DNA of 54,643 nt from a virus: positions 1 through 54,643 of IMG/VR virus record IMGVR_UViG_3300031963_010135; one strand, 5' to 3'. The position numbers and the translations under genes were made by a program. Of this stretch, positions 8,699 to 17,229 are shown in pieces. The notes under the pieces are model-generated. The model saw only the letters and a program-made list of their open reading frames with translations. It was not told where the DNA came from and did no database searches. Every line of letters begins with the position of its first letter. The stretch's first letter is position 1.

Positions 8699-10165
8699 GG
8701 TAGAGATATTATAATAAAACCAAACAGAAACACCACGGGTGCTGGTTTAGAACCAGTAATATATTTTAGTGGTGAAACAAATGCTACCATATCCTTAAAA
8801 GTTAATGATGACGGTTCTGTGGTATTTGGTAGTAGTAATGGTGATATTTTAAATATCGGTAACTCTAGTTTATTTGTTGGTGGTTCTATAAATGGAATAC
8901 CAAACGATATTAAATTTGTTGTGACAGGAAATTCTGTTTTTTTTGGTTCTGTTTCAGCCACAACTTTTTATTATGGAGATGGTTCAAAACTAACAGGTAT
9001 TAGTTTAACAGGTATCACAGGTTTACAAAGTGCTTTAGATTTAAAAACAGATTTAACACTTTTTAATTCTCATACTGCAAACACAAGTAATCCTCATCAG
9101 ACTAGTTTTAGTCAGTTAATCACTACAGCTCACACTCACAGTATCTCTGATATAACAAATTTACAAAATGATTTAGATTTAAAAACAGATTTAACACTTT
9201 TTACATCTCATACCGCAAATACAAGCAATCCTCACCAAACTAGTTTTTATCAATTAACAAGTACTGCTCACACTCACAGTATATCAGATATCACGGACTT
9301 AAGTACCCAATTAAATTCTAAATTTAGTATATCTGGTGGTACTGTTAATGGTGATGTTTTAGTATTAGGTAATGTAACAATTTTAGGTTCGGCAACAACC
9401 ATTAATACCGCCACTTTAAGTGTTGCTGACAATGTTGTTACACTAAATTCTAATATAACTGGTGGTACACCATTTCCAGGTCATTCTGGTATTGAAGTTT
9501 TACGTGGTTCAGGAACAACAGCAGCTTTATTATGGGAGGAACAAAACTCACAGTGGGAAGCTGGTTTACATGGAACAACAAAAAGAATTATACTAAAAGG
9601 TGATAGTTTAGCTTTATTAACTTCAGGACATACACACCCCACATCTGAAATTACAGGCTTACAAAGTGCTTTAGATAGTAAACTTAACACTTCTGGTGGT
9701 ACTATAAATGGTGATATTTTAGTTACAGGTTCAGTATCGGCAACAACTTATTATGGTAATGGACAATATTTAACAGGTTTAGTAACTAGTGATTTTTATG
9801 TAACAGGTGGTACATTTAGTAGTGGTACTCTAACCCTTAATAGACAGAATGGTTTGGTAATTGTTACCGGTTTTACTTCTGGTGATACATTTGTTACCGG
9901 TTTTACTTACTCTAATAATAACATAATTTTATCACAAAACCAAGGACAAACACCATTGTCTGTTAACATATCAGTAATGACAGGTTTAACTGTTACAGGT
10001 ATTATTTCCGCAACAACTGTTTATGGTGACGCAACAAATATGACGGCGGGTGATCAACCACCGCTTAGTAATAACAATAAAATAGCTAATACAAATTATG
10101 TTGATTTAGCTGTAGGTACTATATCAGCAACACAAAATTTATTTAATTATTATAATTTCATTTAA
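8696..10165 (+). CDS. Tail fibre protein with HxH repeats
   Basis: 489 residues. Two tandem 46-residue units (from about residue 114) each carry a 'HTANTSNPHQTSF' segment and an AHTHSISDIT segment. A third HTHPTSEITGLQSALDSK unit follows near residue 317. HxH motifs in T4-type fibres bind metal ions along the trimer axis. 'SATTYYGNGQYLTGL' and 'SATTFYYGDGSKLTGIS' segments are common in phage fibre shafts. The C-terminal part has a PPLSNNNKIANTNYVD segment, found in fibres as '.n.iatt.YV...'. No chaperone domain is evident. Host recognition as a homotrimer is inferred. Confidence 0.75.
   Translation: MGRDIIIKPNRNTTGAGLEPVIYFSGETNATISLKVNDDGSVVFGSSNGDILNIGNSSLFVGGSINGIPNDIKFVVTGNSVFFGSVSATTFYYGDGSKLTGISLTGITGLQSALDLKTDLTLFNSHTANTSNPHQTSFSQLITTAHTHSISDITNLQNDLDLKTDLTLFTSHTANTSNPHQTSFYQLTSTAHTHSISDITDLSTQLNSKFSISGGTVNGDVLVLGNVTILGSATTINTATLSVADNVVTLNSNITGGTPFPGHSGIEVLRGSGTTAALLWEEQNSQWEAGLHGTTKRIILKGDSLALLTSGHTHPTSEITGLQSALDSKLNTSGGTINGDILVTGSVSATTYYGNGQYLTGLVTSDFYVTGGTFSSGTLTLNRQNGLVIVTGFTSGDTFVTGFTYSNNNIILSQNQGQTPLSVNISVMTGLTVTGIISATTVYGDATNMTAGDQPPLSNNNKIANTNYVDLAVGTISATQNLFNYYNFI
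9035..9310 (+). repeat. Tandem repeat, two units of 138 nt, in fibre gene
   Basis: Unit 1 (9035-9172) and unit 2 (9173-9310) encode the same 46-residue module with NPHQ and HTH motifs. They differ mostly at synonymous or conservative positions. The period is a multiple of three, so copy number changes would keep the frame. Confidence 0.8.
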
Positions 10166-10177
10166 AAAATATAAATT

Positions 10178-10615
10178 ATGCCAAATACATCACCAATATT
10201 TATTTTAACCCCAAATAGAGGAATAAATGGGGGAGCCAGAATTACAGGAATTAATACAACAAGAGATTTATCTGTAACAACTAACGCAGTAATATTATTA
10301 TCTGGTGGTACAGATGGTAGTAGAATAGATGCAATCGACTGGGTGCACTCTTCTACAGGTGTAACAGCATCAGTAGCAACAATAGGTAGATTGTTTCAGT
10401 GTTCTGATACTAATTTTAGTAATCCTAGATTATTAAGAGAAGTTTCATTACCGGCAATAACGCCAAATCAGACTGCAACAGTTGGTCAAACACAGACTAT
10501 GACTTTTACTTCTCCTATAATATTACCAGCGGGTTTTTCACTTGTTGTAACAATAGGTACAGCACAAAGTGCTGGTAACTATTATGATGTTATAGCCTAT
10601 GGTGGTAATTACTAA
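10178..10615 (+). CDS. Small virion-type protein in fibre cluster
   Basis: 145 residues, beginning MPNTSPIFILTPNRGINGG. It alternates hydrophobic and Thr/Ser residues, including VTTNAVILLSGGTDGSRIDAI and a late PAGFSLVVTIGT strand, consistent with an all-beta single domain. No Cys pair, signal peptide or membrane segment is obvious. It starts 12 nt after the fibre gene, preceded by an A-rich TATAAATT stretch and no Shine-Dalgarno sequence. It may be a fibre accessory or decoration protein; the family was not recognised. Confidence 0.5.
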   Translation: MPNTSPIFILTPNRGINGGARITGINTTRDLSVTTNAVILLSGGTDGSRIDAIDWVHSSTGVTASVATIGRLFQCSDTNFSNPRLLREVSLPAITPNQTATVGQTQTMTFTSPIILPAGFSLVVTIGTAQSAGNYYDVIAYGGNY

Positions 10616-10635
10616 CAAAAGTAAAAAAATAAATT

Positions 10636-10875
10636 ATGACATACAAAATTTTAAGTACTAGAACATTTAATGAAATACTTTTTACAGAAGTTGAGTATGA
10701 TTTTGACGGAACTATTGTAAAGGTAGAAGTGGCACATTCTATGCCAGGAACATCACAAGATGTTATTAACGGTATTATAAATAGAGCTTCAGCAGAACAG
10801 GCAAAACTTAGTATTATTGCGGCGTTACCTGATGTGATAAATGATTTACCAATTAATCAAACACAAAACATTTAA
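10636..10875 (+). CDS. Small protein of unknown function in fibre cluster
   Basis: 79 residues. The first half, MTYKILSTRTFNEILFTEVE followed by YDFDGTIVKVEVAHSMP, looks like three beta strands. The second half (VINGIINRASAEQAKL) is helical. It lies 20 nt after the previous gene and 6 nt before a large adhesin, so it is probably co-transcribed and virion-related. No family is recognised. Confidence 0.45.
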   Translation: MTYKILSTRTFNEILFTEVEYDFDGTIVKVEVAHSMPGTSQDVINGIINRASAEQAKLSIIAALPDVINDLPINQTQNI

Positions 10876-10881
10876 AAAAAC

Positions 10882-13800
10882 ATGCCTACAAGAACTTGGA
10901 GAGGAACAATTGATAGTAATTGGGGAACTGCTGGTAATTGGTTAGAAGGTGCAGTACCAACATCTGCTGATGATGTTGTTTTTGATGTGTCATCTTCCGC
11001 TTGTACGGTCAACGCATCAGCAAGATCTTGTTTAACAATTAATTTTTCTGCTTACACCAATACAATTACAATGAGTAATACTATCACCGTTGGTGGTGAT
11101 GTTACCCTAGGTTCAAGTATGATTATAAGTGGAAGTAGTGCTTTAATAGTAAATGCTAACGCCACACTTAGAAGTAATGGTAGGGTTTGGAGTAATCCTT
11201 TAACGTTATCCGGAACTTCCCGAACTTATACATTAGCAGACAATTGGACAGTCTCAAATGTATTAACTTTAAATGGAACAACTTCTCAAATAATAAATGG
11301 TAGTACAATTTATTCTTCAGGTAATCTAACAAGTAACACTACCGCAATTACATCAGGAACTACAAATATAGAATTAAATGGTGGTACTTGGAGTAATAGT
11401 TCTACGGGCGTGTTAAGAAATAATTTAACTTTCAACGGAAATGTATCTGTAAATGGAAATGTTTATTATAATACTGGAACTTTAACATATACAGGTGGTA
11501 CTGTAACTACAACAGGTAGTACATTAAACATAGGTGCTTCAACCACACTTAATACAAGTGGTATGAGTTGGAATAACATAACATTAACTACTACTGGGGG
11601 AGTTCCTACTATTACAAACAATAGTGTTATTACAATAAATGGAACATTTAGTATAGGAAATGTTAAATTAGATGGAAGTGATTTTAATTGTTTTGGAAAT
11701 GTAACACACAATGCTTCACAAACAATTAATGGAACAGCTACCATCTATTTTAAAGGAAATGTAAACTATTTTCAAGGAAATAACCCACCATATTCATTTA
11801 GAAATAACTTGGTTCTTGATAGTGGGGTTAATACAATTACTTTTACAGGTTTAGTTGGATTTGATAATATTACTGTAACTCATAGTGGTGGAACTGTAAA
11901 CGCAAGTGGCTCAACAATAAATGTGAATAGAAATACTGTTGGTTTAAGTACGTTTAATACAAGTAGTGTAAATTGGGGAAATATTGAATTATGGGGTGGA
12001 ACTCTTGTTTTATCAAGTGATTTAAATATAAATGGATTACTTACTATGATTGGTTCAAGTACTACTGTAAACGGAAGTTTTAATATAAATGCAAATGGTG
12101 GAACGACATTAAATGGTGTTACAATTGCAAAAGGAACAGGAACGCCAAGATTATATTTTAAAGGTGGTACTGTTCAATCATCAAATACATTAGGAAGAAT
12201 AAGTATGGATAGTTATATAGATGGAAATATAACAATAGGAACTTTACTTATTATTGGAGATAATGGTTCAATAAATTATGTTAGTGGAGTAGTAACTAAT
12301 ACTACTAATAATACTGTTTCATTTGCTAATTTGAATGTTAGTATTAATTTAGCCGGAGTAACATTAAATAATGTAAATTTTACATCTGCTACAAATAACT
12401 ATACAATTACTTTATTATCTAATTTAAACATAAATGGTTTATTAACTACAACTGGTGGTTCTATAAGTGGAAGTTTTAATATAAATGTATCTGGTGGAGT
12501 AACAGTTATAAATAATGGGATTTTTGCACAAGGTACTGGGACAACTGTATTAAATTTATTAGGAGGTACTTGGAGTATAACTGGTACAGGAGTTATTAGA
12601 TTAAACACAGTTATAAACGGAAACATAACCATAAGTGGAAATGTTTATTATAATACTGGAACTTTAACCCATAGTGGTGGGACGGTGACCTCAACGGGTA
12701 GTACGATGAATATTGGTGCCGCAACAACTATCACGGTCAATAATACAGGATTTACACTTAATAATATAAATACATCAGCAAATGTGACATTTGCTGGAAC
12801 AAATGGGTTTCCAATTAACGGAACTTATACATGTACAACACCAGGAACAACTCATACATTTGTATCTACACAAACATATAGTATTAATTCTTTAAATATA
12901 GCAGGAACAAACGCCTCAAGAGTTACATTAAGGTCGAGTAGTAGTGGATCTAAAGCTATTATCAATTTAAATTCTGTTCAGTCAGAATATTATTTAAATG
13001 TAACAGATATAGATGGTAGTGGAGGAGCTACCGGATGGACATTTGGTGGTACTGTAACAAATAGTGATAATTGGAACGCAAGTACAACTTTATACTATGT
13101 AGGGGCTTCAAATTTTAGTGCAACAGGTTCTTGGGCACCTTATTCTGGTGGTGTACCAATAGGTTCTATTTCAGCACCAGCATCAACTGATGATACAGCT
13201 TTTGATGTTAATTCGGTTAATAATTGTAATATGAATGCAGCAGGTACTTGTAAATCTGTAAATTTTAGTGGATATACAGCAACACTTACAATGACTAATA
13301 CCATGACTGTTAGTGGTAATGTTACTTTAGCTTCAGGTATGAGTATAAGTGGAAGTAGTGCTTTAATAGTAAATGCAACTCATACATTTACAAGTAATGG
13401 AAAAACTTGGCCAAACGCTTTGACTTTTAGTCAATCAATAACGATTACTTTAACTGATGACTTAAATGTAAACGGGTTACTTACAATAGGAACATTAAGT
13501 AATCAAATACAAACATTTAATGGAACTTTTAACATAAATTGTAGTGGTGGACTAACTGTAAATTCAACTTTTAACCAACAAGGAATTGGGACAACAACAG
13601 TAAATATATTAGGTGGAACTTTTAGCGGTGGTGGACATAGGTTAAATACAAACATAAATGGAAATGTAACTATAAACACAATTGGTTTTGGTGTAGGTAT
13701 TTTAACATACATTTCGGGAAATGTAACAGTAATAGGAACTTGTAGTTTAAGTGGAACATTAAATGTTGCTCCTATTATTTGGAATGATGTGAATGTGGGT

Positions 13801-14538
13801 ACTACAACATTATTATCTGACTTAAATGTAAATGGAAGAGTTTCTGGTTTTAATGTGTCTTTTAATGGAGCATTTAATGTAAATGTAAGAAATGGGTTAT
13901 CAATAGGGAATTTTTTATCGAGTGGTTCTAATACTAATATTAATATATTAGGAGGTATATTAAGTGTTATTCAGTCAATATCAAATACAGTTAATATTAA
14001 TGGAGATGTAACAATATCTAATTACTTTTTAGATGGCGGCACTATGAATTATTTAGGTGGCAATGTTACAATTTTAGCATATACTCACGGAACGGGAACT
14101 GCGAATTATTTAGGTGGAAAAGTTAAATGTACTGGAGTTTACAGTATAATATCTAATGGTACTTTTATAAATTTTGACAAGGTAAATTTAATAACAGTTA
14201 CAATTACCGCAGGAAGAACAATCACTATGAATAGGTTTTTTAACGGTACTGCTTCTAACCCAACAAGAATACAATGTGCAACCGCTGGAGCTAATTATTC
14301 CGTAACTTTTCAAGATACATTTGAAAAAATAGCAAATAACGTAAAGGTATCGGGGTGTATAGCATCAAGACCCGGACAATTATTATTAACTGGTGCTAAT
14401 AGCAACAAAGGTACAAACACAGGGATAAGATATATTAACAACGTACCAAATGGTATTGCCAGAAATCAGGCACCAATATCCAATCAAATGATGTTTGGTA
14501 TCGGTAACATCTCCGACCCTAGTTTTGTCGCAAATTAA
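10882..14538 (+). CDS. Giant repetitive beta-helix adhesin-like protein
   Basis: 1218 residues with no Shine-Dalgarno sequence and an A-run before the ATG. The N-terminal module (TWRGTIDSNWGTAGNWLEGA, then VPTSADDVVFD) resembles the W.....W....NW.....P...D.v.i module that opens many bacterial and phage surface proteins. A second copy starts near residue 735 (YYVGASNFSATGSWAPYSGG, then STDDTAFDV), so the protein is an internal duplication. The rest is short repeats such as INGTFNINVSGG and 'LSDLNVNGLLT', typical of a right-handed parallel beta helix. Two 33-nt exact in-frame repeats occur within it. A virion adhesin or fibre is likely. Confidence 0.65.
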   Translation: MPTRTWRGTIDSNWGTAGNWLEGAVPTSADDVVFDVSSSACTVNASARSCLTINFSAYTNTITMSNTITVGGDVTLGSSMIISGSSALIVNANATLRSNGRVWSNPLTLSGTSRTYTLADNWTVSNVLTLNGTTSQIINGSTIYSSGNLTSNTTAITSGTTNIELNGGTWSNSSTGVLRNNLTFNGNVSVNGNVYYNTGTLTYTGGTVTTTGSTLNIGASTTLNTSGMSWNNITLTTTGGVPTITNNSVITINGTFSIGNVKLDGSDFNCFGNVTHNASQTINGTATIYFKGNVNYFQGNNPPYSFRNNLVLDSGVNTITFTGLVGFDNITVTHSGGTVNASGSTINVNRNTVGLSTFNTSSVNWGNIELWGGTLVLSSDLNINGLLTMIGSSTTVNGSFNINANGGTTLNGVTIAKGTGTPRLYFKGGTVQSSNTLGRISMDSYIDGNITIGTLLIIGDNGSINYVSGVVTNTTNNTVSFANLNVSINLAGVTLNNVNFTSATNNYTITLLSNLNINGLLTTTGGSISGSFNINVSGGVTVINNGIFAQGTGTTVLNLLGGTWSITGTGVIRLNTVINGNITISGNVYYNTGTLTHSGGTVTSTGSTMNIGAATTITVNNTGFTLNNINTSANVTFAGTNGFPINGTYTCTTPGTTHTFVSTQTYSINSLNIAGTNASRVTLRSSSSGSKAIINLNSVQSEYYLNVTDIDGSGGATGWTFGGTVTNSDNWNASTTLYYVGASNFSATGSWAPYSGGVPIGSISAPASTDDTAFDVNSVNNCNMNAAGTCKSVNFSGYTATLTMTNTMTVSGNVTLASGMSISGSSALIVNATHTFTSNGKTWPNALTFSQSITITLTDDLNVNGLLTIGTLSNQIQTFNGTFNINCSGGLTVNSTFNQQGIGTTTVNILGGTFSGGGHRLNTNINGNVTINTIGFGVGILTYISGNVTVIGTCSLSGTLNVAPIIWNDVNVGTTTLLSDLNVNGRVSGFNVSFNGAFNVNVRNGLSIGNFLSSGSNTNINILGGILSVIQSISNTVNINGDVTISNYFLDGGTMNYLGGNVTILAYTHGTGTANYLGGKVKCTGVYSIISNGTFINFDKVNLITVTITAGRTITMNRFFNGTASNPTRIQCATAGANYSVTFQDTFEKIANNVKVSGCIASRPGQLLLTGANSNKGTNTGIRYINNVPNGIARNQAPISNQMMFGIGNISDPSFVAN
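11124..11156 (+). repeat. 33-nt exact in-frame repeat, copy 1
   Basis: Identical to 13344-13376, which lies 2220 nt (740 codons) downstream. It encodes the ISGSSALIVNA part of the duplicated N-terminal module. Identity is higher here than in the flanking sequence, suggesting recent gene conversion or constraint. Confidence 0.85.
11454..11486 (+). repeat. 33-nt exact in-frame repeat pair in adhesin
   Basis: Identical to 12636-12668, offset by 1182 nt (394 codons). Both encode a GNVYYNTGTLT unit followed by a GGTVT segment. The copy lies in the middle of the beta-helix region. Confidence 0.85.
12636..12668 (+). repeat. Second copy of the 33-nt repeat at 11454
   Basis: Exact match to 11454-11486 in the same frame. 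It is followed by a similar but diverged Gly/Thr segment. Confidence 0.85.
13344..13376 (+). repeat. 33-nt exact in-frame repeat, copy 2
   Basis: Exact match to 11124-11156 in the same frame, within the second copy of the adhesin's opening module. Confidence 0.85.
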
Positions 14539-14551
14539 TTTATATATTAAC

Positions 14552-14591
14552 CTTATTTCATATATTTATAAGTAAAATAAGAGATTTTTTT
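14552..14591 (+). terminator. Inverted repeat with T-run; also holds a promoter-like motif
   Basis: Arms CTTATTT (14552-14558) and AAATAAG (14575-14581) are followed by seven T residues (14585-14591), which looks like a weak intrinsic terminator for the adhesin gene. The loop contains TATATTTATA (14561-14570), a relative of the late promoter motif. The next gene starts 53-70 nt further on, so promoter use is uncertain. Confidence 0.4.
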
Positions 14592-14640
14592 GTAAATAAA
14601 AATTACCAAAAATCATTTAAATTAATGGCTAAACATTTTA

Positions 14641-16395
14641 ATGGACATCAAAAATAATTACTTTTTTAAAAATTTTGAGGCAATTAATATTGTTTACAAT
14701 GAGTATTGGGATTTTAATTTATCTTCAGATAGATTAGGTGATTATCTTGATTATGCAACAAACTGTAAAAATTCTTGTAATTATACAGTAATAACTGATG
14801 GTTTAGTTGTTTGGTTTGATATTAATGAAAGTAATACAACAACAGATGGTTCATCTTTAACTTCTTTAATTACATGGTCTGGTAGTACCATAATTCCGTC
14901 TACTGGTTTTACTTTAAATGATTGGGGTTTAACAGGTGTTGATAATGGTAGAACTTATTGTTTATCAGGTGAAACATTAGTTATCACACCTACAGATACA
15001 AAATTAGTGTTATATCCAGTCACAGGTTTAACTGTTGTATTTGATAGTACAGGTTGTACAACAACTAAAGGTCTTTATGATTATCCTTGGTCTTTTCATT
15101 CTAATACAACAACAACCGATGGTTGTATTGTTGGAGATACCATTTGTTTAAACGGAGGTTTTTATCAAGGGTTTTTTAAATTAGATACAGATAGACCAGC
15201 ACCAACTTCTGTTATGGATGTTGACGCATGTAATAATACAGGTTATACATTAACCACAACTTCAGCGACAACAAAATGGGAAATAATGCCAACGGAATTT
15301 CCTGTTGGTTGGTCGATGGAAACTTGGGTTAACGCTTCCAATGGTTATTGTTTAAATTTAACAGGAAATACTTTAAATGAACTATACCCAAACAATAAAG
15401 GATTTTTCTTTTATATTGGTACAAGGTCTGAAAATAAATTTTGGAATACTTTTTCTGGTGAATCTGGTTATAAAACAACAACAGGAATTCCTTTATCAAA
15501 CGACGAAGAAAAATTGTGGGATCAAAATTTACAAGGTCCTAATGACGGACAATCTTGGTTTACGGTAAAAGGAAGTACATTTTCTTGTTGTTGTGATGCT
15601 TGTGGTAATACAACAACTTATACCGATCCTAATATTATAACAGGTGGTCAAAATTGGTTTCAATACCAAGGTAGTGGGTTTTGTTGTCAAACTTGTAGTG
15701 CAACAACTACAACTGTTGTAACAGGTCATTCTTATTCTTATTGTGACCAATTATCAGAAAACGCTTTAGGTTTTAGAATTACAGATGACGGTAGAATAGG
15801 TTATCGTAAATTAACTGTTACAGGTGGGTGTTATAATAATGAATATAGAATAACTGGAACTGTAATGGAAGAAGGTTATTCCGAACCAAACATTATACCA
15901 TCTGGTAATACTTGGAATCATATTGTCGTAACATACACAGCTGGTGGTGGTTTTAAAAATGATTTACCTTCTGGTACACTTAAATTTTGGGTTAACGGAT
16001 TGGTTAAATATTCGGTTAAAGATTTTATCGGTTTACAACTTAGAGCTTTGGACGAATGGAGTGATAAACAAATAGGCGTACCGTTCAACATAAGTTGGGG
16101 TGGTGGTACACAAGGTTTATTGGAAAGTCAAACTTTTAACGGTCCTGATTACGCGGATAGAAATTTATTAATTCAAGAAAATTTTGCTGGCACTTTTGAG
16201 GGTGAATTATCACAATTAAGATTTTATGAAAAACCTTTAAATGTTTTAGAAGTTAGAAATAACTTTTTTATTGATTGTAAAAGATATTGTAAACCAAACA
16301 ATTTTGGTGGAGCACAAATTGTACAACCAAATAATAATAATTGTAGTGGTTGTAAAAGTCCATTACCACCGTATATTTTTATACCGTGTGATTGA
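14641..16395 (+). CDS. Cys-rich adhesin with a LamG/concanavalin-like domain
   Basis: 584 residues. The C-terminal third has the pattern of a laminin-G or concanavalin A-like domain: GNTWNHIVVTYT, GTLKFWVNGLVKYSV, then GELSQLRFYEKPLNVLEVRN. Such domains bind carbohydrates. An insertion near residues 315-375 is unusually Cys-rich (CCCDAC, FCCQTCS), and the C-terminus has further Cys residues (CNNNCSGCK-like spacing), suggesting metal binding or disulfides. The start at 14641 is the first ATG in frame. A ten-codon frame beginning at 14624 overlaps it. A virion receptor-binding protein is inferred. Confidence 0.6.
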   Translation: MDIKNNYFFKNFEAINIVYNEYWDFNLSSDRLGDYLDYATNCKNSCNYTVITDGLVVWFDINESNTTTDGSSLTSLITWSGSTIIPSTGFTLNDWGLTGVDNGRTYCLSGETLVITPTDTKLVLYPVTGLTVVFDSTGCTTTKGLYDYPWSFHSNTTTTDGCIVGDTICLNGGFYQGFFKLDTDRPAPTSVMDVDACNNTGYTLTTTSATTKWEIMPTEFPVGWSMETWVNASNGYCLNLTGNTLNELYPNNKGFFFYIGTRSENKFWNTFSGESGYKTTTGIPLSNDEEKLWDQNLQGPNDGQSWFTVKGSTFSCCCDACGNTTTYTDPNIITGGQNWFQYQGSGFCCQTCSATTTTVVTGHSYSYCDQLSENALGFRITDDGRIGYRKLTVTGGCYNNEYRITGTVMEEGYSEPNIIPSGNTWNHIVVTYTAGGGFKNDLPSGTLKFWVNGLVKYSVKDFIGLQLRALDEWSDKQIGVPFNISWGGGTQGLLESQTFNGPDYADRNLLIQENFAGTFEGELSQLRFYEKPLNVLEVRNNFFIDCKRYCKPNNFGGAQIVQPNNNNCSGCKSPLPPYIFIPCD

Positions 16396-16403
16396 TATTT
16401 ATA
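16394..16403 (+). promoter_or_regulatory. Promoter-like motif at shortened spacing
   Basis: GATATTTATA matches the late motif exactly but ends only 6 nt before the ATG at 16410. It overlaps the stop codon of the LamG-type gene. The shorter spacing makes it less certain than the 13-nt sites. Confidence 0.35.
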
Positions 16404-16409
16404 TATGAT

Positions 16410-16799
16410 ATGGCACAAAACTTCTTCATAAGAAAAAACTCCAATTTACCATTATTAAAGTTAAAATTAATCAACGACGGTAGATTAACATATAGAACCA
16501 TTTATGACCGTTTAGAGAACGCGGCCATAACATTTTCCATGATGGATGATAAAGGTATTTACAAAGTATTTAACAAACAAGGTTTGTTAATACCTGTGGA
16601 TAAAGAAATTTGTCCTGAAGATGGTGAGTATTATTTAGGTTATGAATTTGATTTAAAAGATACTAATGTCGCCGGAGTATTCAAGGCAGAATTTAAAGTT
16701 GATTTTTTAGATAATGGGGAATCCCTTATTGTACCAATTCGTGAAGATTTATATGTTACGGTATTGGATAGCTTTACTAAGAGTAAAATAGTTTGTTAA
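16410..16799 (+). CDS. Small beta-domain virion-type protein
   Basis: 129 residues from ATG 16410; an upstream in-frame TTG at 16392 is less likely because the motif GATATTTATA covers it. It has the form of an Ig-like or tail-associated beta sandwich: LLKLKLINDGRLTYRTIYDR, AAITFSMMDDKGIYKV, then YYLGYEFDLKDTNVAGVFKA and a final VPIREDLYVTVLDS strand. Similar small proteins near fibre genes describe 'linear combinations of loading' domains, but the family is not recognised. The stop TAA overlaps the next ATG (TAATG), so the two genes are coupled. Confidence 0.5.
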   Translation: MAQNFFIRKNSNLPLLKLKLINDGRLTYRTIYDRLENAAITFSMMDDKGIYKVFNKQGLLIPVDKEICPEDGEYYLGYEFDLKDTNVAGVFKAEFKVDFLDNGESLIVPIREDLYVTVLDSFTKSKIVC

Positions 16800-17137
16800 T
16801 GGATATAAGAAAATTAATAAAAGAAGAATTAGAAAATAGTGAAAGTTTTAAAACTTTTGCTGAAAAAAGATTAGCTGGAGCTGAAAAAATCACAAACAAT
16901 GCTAAAGAAAAAGGTGGCCCAGCGATGTTAACTTACCATCACTTTAGGGTTAAACTTCCTTACTATAAAAAAGCTATGGAAGGTAAGTTAGATATTGAAA
17001 AAACAAAAAAAGAATTTAAAGAAAAATTAGACCAATTATGTGAATTATCTGAAAATGTTGAAATGTCACAAGTTGAATTTCAAAAATTGGTTGGTCTGAT
17101 AGAAGTTTTAGGTGAATTAATTATTAAACAAAAATAA
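16799..17137 (+). CDS. Small helical protein of unknown function
   Basis: 112 residues from the ATG overlapping the upstream stop codon. It opens MDIRKLIKEELENSES, a short helix that recurs in the phage's other small proteins, and continues with charged helices (KTKKEFKEKLDQLCELSENV, FQKLVGLIEVLGELI). It has the look of a small assembly or scaffold-type factor. No motif gives a function. It is the last gene before a 92-nt leader and the DNA polymerase. Confidence 0.45.
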   Translation: MDIRKLIKEELENSESFKTFAEKRLAGAEKITNNAKEKGGPAMLTYHHFRVKLPYYKKAMEGKLDIEKTKKEFKEKLDQLCELSENVEMSQVEFQKLVGLIEVLGELIIKQK

Positions 17138-17195
17138 TATTCACAATATCATTTTATTTATATAAATTTTATTAGTTATTAATTTATAAACGAGA

Positions 17196-17209
17196 GGTTA
17201 TCTGTAACC
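17196..17209 (+). promoter_or_regulatory. Leader hairpin before DNA polymerase
   Basis: A 5-bp stem GGTTA/TAACC closes a TCTG loop, ending 20 nt before the ATG at 17230. The surrounding leader (17138-17229) is otherwise A/T-rich, so this GC-containing segment with CGAGAGG and CCCGTCCC stands out. In T4 and RB69, gp43 represses its own mRNA through a leader hairpin. This may be an analogous operator, but the distance and loop differ. Confidence 0.35.
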
Positions 17210-17229
17210 CGTCCCAAACAGAGTTTTAT

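Noticed and set aside
11466-13712. Several antisense frames rich in Val, Pro and Ile within the large adhesin gene
   Set aside because: They mirror the repetitive Gly/Thr/Asn coding of the plus-strand gene and have no family signature or start context.
17138-17229. Possible small RNA or tRNA in the leader of the DNA polymerase gene
   Set aside because: Only a single 5-bp hairpin is visible; there is no cloverleaf or longer conserved structure.
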